A DNA stretch of 19,793 bases, from contig JBEMAY010000059.1 of NCBI GenBank assembly GCA_040274765.1, forward strand, positions 1 through 19,793. The letters are read 5' to 3'. The number at the start of each line of letters is the position of its first letter. Position 1 is the stretch's first letter. A model generated the notes under the pieces. The model was not told the DNA's origin and searched no databases. It saw only the letters and a program-made list of their open reading frames with translations. Shown piece after piece: positions 1 through 6,756 of the stretch. The translations under genes were made by a program, and so were the position numbers. The stretch comes from Psychrobacillus sp040274765 (lineage in GTDB: Bacteria > Bacillota > Bacilli > Bacillales_A > Planococcaceae).

Positions 1-435
1 CGTTGCCCCAGTTCCTCCCGTTGCTCCCGTTGCCCCTGTCGCTCCCGTTGCCCCCGTATCACCAGTTGCTCCCCCTGAAGGTCCAGGTGGACCGGTTGGA
101 CCGGTTGCACCGGTTGCTCCTATACCAGGAGGACCAGTTGGCCCTCTTAACCCTCTTGGTCCTGCTGGTCCTGTTGGTCCTGCGGGACCTGGCGGGCCAA
201 TTATGACTCTTCCACCTCTTTTTCTACCTCTGCATCCACAAGAATCCTTCTTTAATTTAAGATAATCTCCATGACTATGCTCTTGCGGTATGAGAGAACT
301 AGAGCTTTTACTAGTGGATTCTTCGCTACAGTCATTCTTCATATGATCATAAGAATTATTTTTACTCAATTTGCTATTAGGTAGTATAAGACGTTGGTTA
401 GGTTTTTGTTTTCGCCTTTTTTTATTGTTACTAAT
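1..435 (-). CDS. Collagen-like repeat protein, probable spore surface protein (3' end beyond window)
   Basis: Seen: an open frame of 145 codons from an ATT at 435-433 to the window edge. Residues 2-79 are basic and Ser/Lys-rich (begins SNNKKRRKQKPNQR), with a CGC motif at 66-68. From residue 80 on, every third residue is Gly: eight GPX-type triplets, a two-residue break (GI), five triplets, an extra Gly, then eight mostly GAT triplets. Known: bacterial collagen-like proteins with GPT/GAT repeats include BclA-type exosporium glycoproteins, whose Thr residues carry glycans and whose globular C-terminal domain would lie past the edge. Start: AAGGAGG at 450-444 lies 8 nt before the ATT, and an in-frame TAA directly precedes it, so no upstream start exists. 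The next in-frame starts, TTG at 369 and ATG at 342, lack a good ribosome binding site. The spore role is inferred from family and from the sporulation-like promoter box. Confidence 0.8.
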   Translation of the reverse strand, partial: MSNNKKRRKQKPNQRLILPNSKLSKNNSYDHMKNDCSEESTSKSSSSLIPQEHSHGDYLKLKKDSCGCRGRKRGGRVIIGPPGPAGPTGPAGPRGLRGPTGPPGIGATGATGPTGPPGPSGGATGDTGATGATGATGATGGTGAT

Positions 436-443
436 TTAAATTA

Positions 444-450
444 CCTCCTT
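444..450 (-). promoter_or_regulatory. Strong ribosome binding site that selects an ATT start
   Basis: AAGGAGG on the minus strand, a near-perfect anti-Shine-Dalgarno match, followed by 8 nt and then ATT AGT AAC AAT in the frame of the collagen-like protein. The codon before the ATT is TAA. This spacing is what decides the start call. Confidence 0.7.
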
Positions 451-464
451 TATCTCAGATATTT

Positions 465-473
465 TATAGTATG
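465..473 (-). promoter_or_regulatory. Possible sporulation (SigE/SigK type) -10 box
   Basis: CATACTATA on the minus strand fits the CATAnnnTA -10 pattern of SigK promoters and resembles SigE -10 boxes. It lies about 15 nt before the ribosome binding site of the collagen-like gene, a sensible distance for a short leader. I see no clear -35 element 16-17 nt upstream, so this is tentative. Confidence 0.3.
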
Positions 474-584
474 GCGCCCTGTTCTATTCGAGATAGGCAT
501 ACTAGGGTATTAAACCGCACATCTTCTAATTAAGTGTTATTAATACGTTTGATGAGGGATATTTATATTCATTAACAAATAAAA

Positions 585-622
585 AAATCGAGATAACGTA
601 CAATAAGTACGTATCTCGATTT
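585..622 (-). terminator. Rho-independent terminator after glmS
   Basis: Inverted repeat of about 17 bp with one bulged base (arms 585-601 and 607-622) around a 5-nt loop. On the minus strand it runs straight into a T tract (complement of the A run 581-587). It ends the glmS transcript about 90 nt after the stop codon and separates it from the collagen-like gene. Confidence 0.85.
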
Positions 623-709
623 ATATATTTTTGCATGAGGTTTTACTGATTTTTCGATGTTTTATAAACGACAAAAGGACAAAACCCTTAACTCATCATA
701 TTAACCTAT

Positions 710-2512
710 TTACTCGACCGTAACGGATTTAGCTAGATTTCTAGGTTTATCTACATCACAGTCTCTATGAAGTGCTGCATAGTAGCTGATTAGCTGTAAT
801 GGGATAACGGCTACTAGTGGTGCAAATAATTCGTGTACTTTTGGAAGTACATAGCGATCATCTTCTTCCTCGAAGCCCTCCATCGCAATGATACAAGGAT
901 TAGCGCCACGAGCAACTACCTCTTTCACGTTTCCACGAACATTTAAGCTTACAGCCTGCTGTGTTGCTAAGGCGATGACAGGTGTGCCGTCTTCAATAAG
1001 TGCGATTGTGCCGTGCTTAAGTTCGCCTCCAGCAAAGCCTTCTGCTTGAATGTATGAGATCTCTTTAAGCTTTAGAGCGCCCTCTAAGCTAATATAATAG
1101 TCCACGTTTCTTCCGATGAAGAAAGCGTTTCTAGTAGTAGAAAGGTATTCTGTTGCAATTTCTTCAAGTTCTTCTTTCGTATCTACGATCGCTTGAACCG
1201 CATTTGCTACAATTCCAAGTTCTTGAACGACATCAAAGTCTAGGTCTTTCCCTTGGGATTTTGCGAATACAGATGCAGTAACCATTAGTACTGCTACCTG
1301 AGCAACATAAGCTTTTGTAGAAGCTACAGCAATTTCAGGACCAGCATGCAATAGTAACGTATGATCAGCTTCGCGAGAAAGTGTTGATCCAGGTACGTTA
1401 GTTACAGTCAGGGTTGGATACCCTTTTTCTTTAATCTTCACTAATACTTGGCGACTATCAGCCGTTTCACCAGATTGTGTGATGAAGATGAATAAAGGCT
1501 TTGCTGATAGTAGTGGCATATTATAACCAAATTCACTGGAGATATGAACCTCTACTGGGATACCAGCAATTTTCTCAAAATACTCTTTACCGATTAGACC
1601 CGCATGGTAGCTAGTTCCTGCTGCGATGATATAAAGACGATCCGCATCTTTAAGAGCATCCAAAATAGCAGAGTCGATTGTAAGCTCGCCTTGCTCATTT
1701 TGATAAGCTTGGATAATTTTGCGAAGAACAGTCGGCTGCTCATCGATTTCTTTTAGCATATAGTGAGGATATGTTCCTTTTTCAATGTCACTCATGTCTA
1801 GCTCAGCTTTGTAAGGTGCACGCTCTACCTTTACTCCATCAAGGGTTTGGATTTCTACTGATTCTTTGCGCACGATTACGATTTCTTGGTCATGAAGCTC
1901 AACGTATTGCTCTGTTACTTGTAGCATTGCCATTGCATCAGATGCAACTACGTTAAATCCTTCTCCAACTCCAACAAGTAATGGAGATTTGTTTTTTGCA
2001 ACATAGATCGTGCTTTCATCTTCATTATCGATTAAAGCAATTGCATAAGAACCATGAATTAGATGCAATGTTTTTCTTAGTGCATCAACAGTCGATAGAC
2101 CATCTTTAGAGAAGCGTTCGATCAACTGAACGATTACCTCTGTATCTGTATCAGAAGCCATTTGAACGTCTGCCAAATATGCCTTTTTCAACAAATGATA
2201 GTTTTCGATTACGCCATTATGCACAAGCGTAAAGCGTTTTGTTGTACTTTGATGAGGATGAGCATTTTCTTGGTTAGGAACTCCGTGAGTCGCCCAGCGA
2301 GTATGACCGATTCCTAGGCTTGCACTAACATCTCCGTCTACAGCTTCGCGTAAATCTGCAATACGTCCCTTTTCCTTGAAAACCATTACTCCCTCTTCAT
2401 TTAAAACGGCAATCCCCGCTGAATCATATCCGCGGTATTCTAATTTTTCTAAGCCTTTTAATAAAATTTCTTTTGCATCATTTTCTCCGATGTATCCTAC
2501 AATTCCACACAT
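710..2512 (-). CDS. glmS: Glutamine--fructose-6-phosphate aminotransferase (isomerizing)
   Basis: Makes glucosamine-6-phosphate from fructose-6-phosphate and glutamine, the first committed step to UDP-GlcNAc for peptidoglycan; cytoplasmic. Seen: 600 aa starting MCGIVGYIGE, so Cys2 becomes the N-terminal nucleophile of the class II glutaminase domain (about 1-220). Two SIS sugar-isomerase domains follow in the C-terminal half, and the protein ends with the conserved DKPRNLAKSVTVE tail. The start at 2512 is chosen because the nucleophile Cys must follow the initiator Met and because GGAGG lies 10 nt upstream; the open frame runs nine codons further upstream. Regulated by the glmS ribozyme in its leader. 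It is transcribed alone here, whereas in B. subtilis it directly follows glmM. Confidence 0.98.
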   Translation of the reverse strand: MCGIVGYIGENDAKEILLKGLEKLEYRGYDSAGIAVLNEEGVMVFKEKGRIADLREAVDGDVSASLGIGHTRWATHGVPNQENAHPHQSTTKRFTLVHNGVIENYHLLKKAYLADVQMASDTDTEVIVQLIERFSKDGLSTVDALRKTLHLIHGSYAIALIDNEDESTIYVAKNKSPLLVGVGEGFNVVASDAMAMLQVTEQYVELHDQEIVIVRKESVEIQTLDGVKVERAPYKAELDMSDIEKGTYPHYMLKEIDEQPTVLRKIIQAYQNEQGELTIDSAILDALKDADRLYIIAAGTSYHAGLIGKEYFEKIAGIPVEVHISSEFGYNMPLLSAKPLFIFITQSGETADSRQVLVKIKEKGYPTLTVTNVPGSTLSREADHTLLLHAGPEIAVASTKAYVAQVAVLMVTASVFAKSQGKDLDFDVVQELGIVANAVQAIVDTKEELEEIATEYLSTTRNAFFIGRNVDYYISLEGALKLKEISYIQAEGFAGGELKHGTIALIEDGTPVIALATQQAVSLNVRGNVKEVVARGANPCIIAMEGFEEEDDRYVLPKVHELFAPLVAVIPLQLISYYAALHRDCDVDKPRNLAKSVTVE

Positions 2513-2549
2513 AATATATATTCCTCCGTTATCATTCATGTCAAAATAA

Positions 2550-2577
2550 GCATGCTAAAAAGAATGCCTTAGCATAC
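2550..2577 (-). other. Hairpin in the glmS leader, possible attenuator
   Basis: On the minus strand GTATGCTAA pairs with TTAGCATGC (one G-U pair) across a 10-nt loop, followed by TTATTTTG. It lies between the ribozyme and the glmS ribosome binding site. It resembles a weak intrinsic terminator, but the stem is AT-rich and short and no function is shown. Confidence 0.35.
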
Positions 2578-2659
2578 GTCGTTAGTTAGAAAACACATAA
2601 TCTATGTGATACCACTTTAACGCCTATCCTAAACATCTTCACATACACATACCTATTAA

Positions 2660-2824
2660 GCTAAGAATGCCTTCTTTTCCCCTTGGTCATTCAATCACTT
2701 GAATGGTTTCTGAAAAAGAATTACAACCGGGCAAATACGGTCGGGAGGCATCCGCCGAAATTTCGATAACCTCCACCTCGTCTGCTGAAGATTCCTTACG
2801 TCCAATTTCTTCAGCTCAGGCGCT
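2660..2824 (-). ncRNA. glmS ribozyme/riboswitch (glucosamine-6-phosphate activated self-cleaving RNA)
   Basis: Seen on the minus strand: A-GCGCCTGAGCTGAAG at 2824-2809, followed by a short variable arm, GACGAGGTGGAGGTTATCGA, then TTTCGGCGGATGCCTCCCG, and a 3' element with ACCAAGGGG. These are the conserved blocks of the glmS ribozyme as known from the B. subtilis leader, in the right order and directly upstream of glmS. By analogy cleavage falls between A2824 and G2823. Glucosamine-6-phosphate acts as cofactor, and cleavage leads to mRNA decay and lower GlmS production. The 3' boundary is approximate: I set it after the GAATG/CATTC pairing near 2665. Confidence 0.93.
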
Positions 2825-2907
2825 TTAATTGTTTTCCTTTATTTAACGCGTTGCCTTTCCTACCTTTCTACGCGGTTAGCAATATTTTAATATAATGTAA
2901 CTCCATC

Positions 2908-2936
2908 ATTATATCTTTTCATTATATGCGAGTCAA
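2908..2936 (-). promoter_or_regulatory. SigA promoter of glmS
   Basis: TTGACT (2936-2931) and TATAAT (2913-2908) on the minus strand with a 17-nt spacer, close to ideal. Predicted transcription start near 2901, about 78 nt before the ribozyme cleavage site, giving a leader of about 390 nt. Confidence 0.85.
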
Positions 2937-2980
2937 TTGTGATGATGAGGCCAAAAGCACTATGCGTAATATAAATAGAG

Positions 2981-3009
2981 AAAGAGACCCATCTTTCTCT
3001 GGTCTCTTT
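2981..3009 (-). terminator. Terminator after the chromate transporter genes
   Basis: Perfect 9-bp repeat AAAGAGACC/GGTCTCTTT with an 11-nt loop just after the stop codon at 3013. A second overlapping pairing (AGAGAAAGA with TCTTTCTCT) is also possible. The T tract is interrupted (CTCTATTTATATT), so strength is uncertain. It marks the end of the dpp-ggt-chr operon and sits just upstream of the glmS promoter. Confidence 0.6.
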
Positions 3010-3012
3010 AAC

Positions 3013-3540
3013 TCACAATAAAGCTGCTCCGTAGACAAGTGCTAGGACGATAACAAACGCTGGATGAAGCTTTACCTTCTCTAATAACAAGTAGCTTCCT
3101 ACTATTAAAATGAGAGTAGATACAATACCAACCCCAACAAATGACTCCTGTGCAAACTGGATCGTCATCAAACCCAACAAAACAGCTATCACCGGTCTTA
3201 TAAGCTTTGTAAGGTTCTTAACTTCCGGTGCCTCTTTATATTTTAATAGAATAGCCATCATACTGATCATAAGAATCAAGGACGGTGCGATTGTCGCAAA
3301 TAGAGCAATCACTGCACCTATTAGGCCTCCCTCTGCATATCCAATATAGCCAGCCATCTTTGTTGCAATAGGTCCTGGCAAAGAGTTCCCAAGTGCTACT
3401 ACTTCACTAAATTCCTGGGTAGTCATCCACTCATAGTTTTCCACTACCTCATGCTCGACCAATGGAATAGAGGCTGGACCACCACCATAACCCAAAATAC
3501 CTGGAATAAAAAACGCTAAAAATAGTTGCCAATAGATCAC
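3013..3540 (-). CDS. Chromate transporter, short single-domain subunit (YwrA-like)
   Basis: Membrane protein of the CHR family; members of paired short CHR systems act together to export chromate in B. subtilis-type bacteria. Seen: 175 aa, mostly hydrophobic, about five or six membrane segments. Family motifs are GYGGGPASIPLVEHEVV (17-33) and SLPGPIATKMAGYIGY (53-68). It starts with GTG at 3540, sharing 4 nt (GTGA) with the stop codon of the preceding CHR gene, and GGGGGAG lies directly upstream, so translational coupling is likely. Length and order match the C-terminal-type partner (YwrA, about 178 aa in B. subtilis). The chromate substrate is from family knowledge; a physiological anion other than chromate is possible. 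Confidence 0.9.
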   Translation of the reverse strand: MIYWQLFLAFFIPGILGYGGGPASIPLVEHEVVENYEWMTTQEFSEVVALGNSLPGPIATKMAGYIGYAEGGLIGAVIALFATIAPSLILMISMMAILLKYKEAPEVKNLTKLIRPVIAVLLGLMTIQFAQESFVGVGIVSTLILIVGSYLLLEKVKLHPAFVIVLALVYGAALL

Positions 3541-4133
3541 TTACTCCCCCCCTTTTTTAATAGAGGAAAAAAAGCAATGGCCATGCATACTAATATAATG
3601 ATTGCTGGATGTATATGTAAGAATTCCATAAGCAGGGCGGCTAATGCTATAAGCAAACAAGCCTTCCACCATCCAAAGGTTTCTCCAGATTTTTTGATAA
3701 AGTCCCAGGTCATTAATGCCAGCATCACTGCAACGACAGGAATAACTGCAGCAGTCATCCCCTGAACTCTCGGGGAATCCTTATACGACTGAAGAAAGCC
3801 TAGAAGAAGAATCATCATTATGACTGTAGGGATGACTGAGGCAAGAAGAGCATTCACACATCCCCAAAAACCTGCTATCCGATAACCAATGTAACCAGCC
3901 ATCTTCGTAGCTATCGGTCCCGGCATCGTATTTGCCAATGCCAATGTATCTCCGAATTCTACCTCATCCATCCATTTGTATTTCTTTACTACCTCCTGAT
4001 GCACTAGTGGTATTGAGGATGGTCCTCCACCAAAACCGAGCATTCCTATTCGAAAAAAAGCCAGGCTTATATCTCTTTGAAGAGCTGGATTAGGACGCAC
4101 CGAGCCATCCTTCAAAGATTGATGTTCTACCAT
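3537..4133 (-). CDS. Chromate transporter, short single-domain subunit (YwrB-like)
   Basis: Partner of the following CHR gene; the two probably form a heteromeric chromate efflux carrier in the inner membrane. Seen: 198 aa with a short polar N-terminus, then LGFGGGPSSIPLVHQEVV (32-49) and TMPGPIATKMAGYIGY (69-84), and several hydrophobic segments. The two partners share the motif layout, consistent with an old duplication. Start: the frame stays open to 4202, but the stretch above 4133 lies inside ggt and lacks family character. The ATG at 4133 has GGAG 10 nt upstream and overlaps the ggt stop (ATGGTAG). A GTG 11 codons later, preceded by AAGGA, is a possible alternative. B. subtilis YwrB has a near-identical length (about 197 aa) and the same position beside a GGT gene. 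Confidence 0.88.
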   Translation of the reverse strand: MVEHQSLKDGSVRPNPALQRDISLAFFRIGMLGFGGGPSSIPLVHQEVVKKYKWMDEVEFGDTLALANTMPGPIATKMAGYIGYRIAGFWGCVNALLASVIPTVIMMILLLGFLQSYKDSPRVQGMTAAVIPVVAVMLALMTWDFIKKSGETFGWWKACLLIALAALLMEFLHIHPAIIILVCMAIAFFPLLKKGGSK

Positions 4134-5731
4134 ACAGCAATGGCTCCATCCGTTCTCGACTCTGTTCCACCTTGGAGGACACCTGTTTCTGGGTTTCTCC
4201 AAATGATTTGACCACGCCCGAAGCTACCACCATCCATTGCAACTTGAATATCATGCCCTTTTCTCACCAAGCTTTGTACCAAGTAATTTGGAAATTCAGG
4301 CTCTACATGAACTGTTTTCCCTTTCATCCACTGCCAACGTGGCATGTCTAGTGCTGCTTGGGGGTTCAACAAATAATCTACAGTACTGGTGACAACTTGG
4401 AAATGGCCCTGCGGTTGCATATAGCCACCCATGACACCAAACGGTCCTACTGCTTCTCCATCTTTCGTCAAGAAGCCTGGAATAATTGTATGGTAAGTTT
4501 TCTTTCCTGGCTTTAAAACATTTGGATGTGATGCATCTAAAGAGAAATCATGTCCTCTGTTTTGCAATGCAATACCTGTGCCTGGAATGACAATTCCGGA
4601 TCCAAAGCCCATATAGTTACTTTGTATAAAAGAGACCATATTCCCTTCCTCATCAGCAGTTGCCAAATAGACCGTCCCCCCCTTTGGCAATTCATAAGGC
4701 TCGGGATCTGCTGCTTCATCTTGGATGACTGCCTTACGTTTCTCCGCATATTCCTCGGACAATAAATGCTCCACACTTACCGGCATTTCATCAGGGTCGG
4801 TTATAAATGCCTGCCCATCCGTAAAGGCCAGCTTCATCGATTCAATTTGCTGATGAAGCGTATGAGCACTTTGCCACTCTGGCTTATCTAGCTTATTAAA
4901 TACATTAAGCGCCATCAAAGCAACCATTCCTTGACCGTTAGGTGGAATCTCCCACACATCATAGCCACGGTAGTTCACAGAAATCGGATCTACCCACTCC
5001 GGCTGATAAGATTCCAGGTCACTTTTAGACAGATAACCCCCATGCTTCTTCATAAAACCATCTATTTGTTCGGCAAGCTCTCCTTCATAAAAATCTCGTG
5101 CATTTGTTTCACCTATTGCACGAAGGGTGCTTGCATGATCTGGAGACTTCCATACCTCTCCTGTTTCGGGGGAGCGGCCTTCAGGAGCAAACGTTTCAAA
5201 CCAGGCTTTAAATTCATCTGCTGTAAAACTCGCTTTAAACTTCTTATAGGCAATTTTCCAATACTTTCCCAAAATAGGCGATAGGGGATAACCCTCCTCC
5301 GCATATTGAATAGCAGGCTCTAGTACTTCCTTTAATGGCAATTTACCAAATCTTTCTGATAAAGCTGCCCATGCAGCAGGGACGCCTGGTACCGTTACTG
5401 GAACTACCCCATGTATAGGCATCTTATCTAAGCCTTGTGCTCTTAGCTTCTCAGCCGAAATGGATTGTGGGGCAGGACCAGATCCATTCAACCCATGAAG
5501 CTTTCCTTTTGTCCAGACTAAAGCAAAAGCGTCTCCCCCGATTCCATTTGAAGTTGGCTCCACAACAGTTAATGCAGCAGCGGTTGCAATAGCTGCATCA
5601 ATGGCATTTCCACCCTTCTTTAAAATATCTAAACCAGCTTGTGCCGCCAAAGGTTGTGATGTTGCCACCATTCCCTTTTTAGCAAATACAGTATTTCTTT
5701 TGGCTGGAAATGGGTGATATAAGTAATCCAT
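4127..5731 (-). CDS. ggt: Gamma-glutamyltransferase family protein without signal peptide (YwrD-like)
   Basis: N-terminal-nucleophile hydrolase family: cleaves or transfers the gamma-glutamyl group of glutathione and related peptides after autoprocessing. Seen: 534 aa. The conserved GGNAIDAAIA motif is at 40-49. The catalytic region is GGTVYLATADEEGNMVSF (351-368), where Thr353 is the likely processing site and nucleophile, followed by KTYHTIIPGF (411-420) and a Gly-rich end. The N-terminus (MDYLYHPFPAKRNTVF) is polar with no hydrophobic segment or lipobox, so a cytoplasmic site is inferred, unlike secreted Ggt. Start at 5731: AAGGGG lies 9 nt before the ATG; the longer open frame begins inside dppF. 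It is 23 nt after dppF and overlaps the first CHR gene. The substrate is not fixed by sequence: acylase-like activity on other gamma-glutamyl or acyl compounds is possible. Confidence 0.92.
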   Translation of the reverse strand: MDYLYHPFPAKRNTVFAKKGMVATSQPLAAQAGLDILKKGGNAIDAAIATAAALTVVEPTSNGIGGDAFALVWTKGKLHGLNGSGPAPQSISAEKLRAQGLDKMPIHGVVPVTVPGVPAAWAALSERFGKLPLKEVLEPAIQYAEEGYPLSPILGKYWKIAYKKFKASFTADEFKAWFETFAPEGRSPETGEVWKSPDHASTLRAIGETNARDFYEGELAEQIDGFMKKHGGYLSKSDLESYQPEWVDPISVNYRGYDVWEIPPNGQGMVALMALNVFNKLDKPEWQSAHTLHQQIESMKLAFTDGQAFITDPDEMPVSVEHLLSEEYAEKRKAVIQDEAADPEPYELPKGGTVYLATADEEGNMVSFIQSNYMGFGSGIVIPGTGIALQNRGHDFSLDASHPNVLKPGKKTYHTIIPGFLTKDGEAVGPFGVMGGYMQPQGHFQVVTSTVDYLLNPQAALDMPRWQWMKGKTVHVEPEFPNYLVQSLVRKGHDIQVAMDGGSFGRGQIIWRNPETGVLQGGTESRTDGAIAVW

Positions 5732-5754
5732 GATGTGATTCCCCTTTGTATGCT

Positions 5755-6756
5755 TTAAATTTTTGTTCCTGCAAAGTGACAGGCAGCAAAGTGCCCTTCT
5801 TCTACTTGCTCCCATGCTGGCTTATCTTTTTTACATATATCTTGAGCTATCGGACAGCGCGTGTGAAATGGACAGCCAGCTGGAGGGTTTGCCGGGTTAG
5901 GTAAATCTCCTTGCAGTCGAATTCGCTTCATATTTCGATTTACCGAAGGACGTGGAATAGCGGATAAAAGTGCCTGAGTATAGGGATGCGTTGGGTTTTT
6001 AAACAAATCTTCTACTGTGCCAAGCTCTACAGTATTTCCCAAATACATAACTAGCACTCGATCACAAAAATAGCGAACCACGCCTAAATCATGTGAGATG
6101 AACAAATAGGAAAGTCCATATTTTTCTTGTAAGTTTTTTAATAGTTTTAGAACTTGAGCTTGAACAGATACATCTAGTGCTGAAACTGCTTCATCGCATA
6201 TAACAAAGGAAGGGTTTAATGCAATAGCTCTGGCTATGCCGATTCTTTGACGCTGTCCTCCACTAAATTCATGAGGGTAACGCTCATAATGTTCCTCTCT
6301 TAGTCCAACTTCAGTCAATAGTTCTACCACTGCTTGTCGTCGCTCTACCTTAGATAAGTTCGTATGCATTACAAAGACCTCTTCTAATGCATGCCCAATT
6401 CTCTGTCTAGGGTTTAGGGAAGCAAAAGGATCCTGGAAAATCATTTGCATTTCTTTAACAAACTTCAACTTTTCTTTTCGCTTAAGGTTTTGAATTTCCT
6501 GCTCTTTAAATATTACTTTTCCATCGGTTAGTTCTTCTAATCCTAAGATAGCTCTACCTAAGGTGGACTTGCCACATCCAGATTCTCCAACTACCCCTAG
6601 GCTTTCTCCTTCATATAGCTGAAGATTTACTTCTTGAACTGCCTGGACATGCCCTTGGACTCTCTTTAATATTCCACCTTTTATAGGAAAGTATTTTTTA
6701 ACTCCATTTAATTCAAGGAGGACCTTCTGATCAGTTTTGGGTGACGAGATGACCAT
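5755..6756 (-). CDS. dppF: Dipeptide/oligopeptide ABC transporter ATP-binding protein, DppF/OppF type
   Basis: One of two ATPases that power import through the DppB/DppC channel, at the inner face of the membrane. Seen: 333 aa with Walker A GESGCGKST (57-65), Q-loop around MIFQDPFASL (105-114), signature FSGGQRQR (164-171), Walker B FVICDEA (184-190) and the switch His222. The ICDEAVSALD form instead of ADEPTTALD is normal for the F-type subunit. The C-terminal peptide-transporter domain with CPFHTRCP follows. The start ATG at 6756 has GGAGG 9 nt upstream and overlaps the dppD end by 26 nt, which suggests coupled translation in roughly equal amounts. Confidence 0.96.
   Translation of the reverse strand: MVISSPKTDQKVLLELNGVKKYFPIKGGILKRVQGHVQAVQEVNLQLYEGESLGVVGESGCGKSTLGRAILGLEELTDGKVIFKEQEIQNLKRKEKLKFVKEMQMIFQDPFASLNPRQRIGHALEEVFVMHTNLSKVERRQAVVELLTEVGLREEHYERYPHEFSGGQRQRIGIARAIALNPSFVICDEAVSALDVSVQAQVLKLLKNLQEKYGLSYLFISHDLGVVRYFCDRVLVMYLGNTVELGTVEDLFKNPTHPYTQALLSAIPRPSVNRNMKRIRLQGDLPNPANPPAGCPFHTRCPIAQDICKKDKPAWEQVEEGHFAACHFAGTKI

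Noticed and set aside
1..200. Short tandem DNA repeats that might suggest a CRISPR array or minisatellite
   Set aside because: The period is 9 nt or multiples of it and codes for collagen triplets; there are no unique spacers of constant length.
3..206. Plus-strand open frame of 67 codons rich in Leu and Pro
   Set aside because: It is the mirror of the Gly-X-Y repeats on the minus strand. It has no ribosome binding site, and its composition follows from the repeat.
4134..4202. N-terminal extension of the first CHR protein by 23 codons
   Set aside because: It lies inside the ggt coding region and is Cys/Arg/Trp-rich, unlike CHR N-termini; the ATG at 4133 has a ribosome binding site and overlaps the ggt stop.
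4931..5284. Plus-strand open frame of 117 codons inside ggt
   Set aside because: Antisense shadow of a well-conserved gene, with no ribosome binding site and no recognisable domain.
6187..6205. CDEA instead of ADEP in the DppF Walker B, suspected defect
   Set aside because: This form (ICDEAVSALDVS) is the usual one in DppF/OppF subunits; the catalytic Glu is present.
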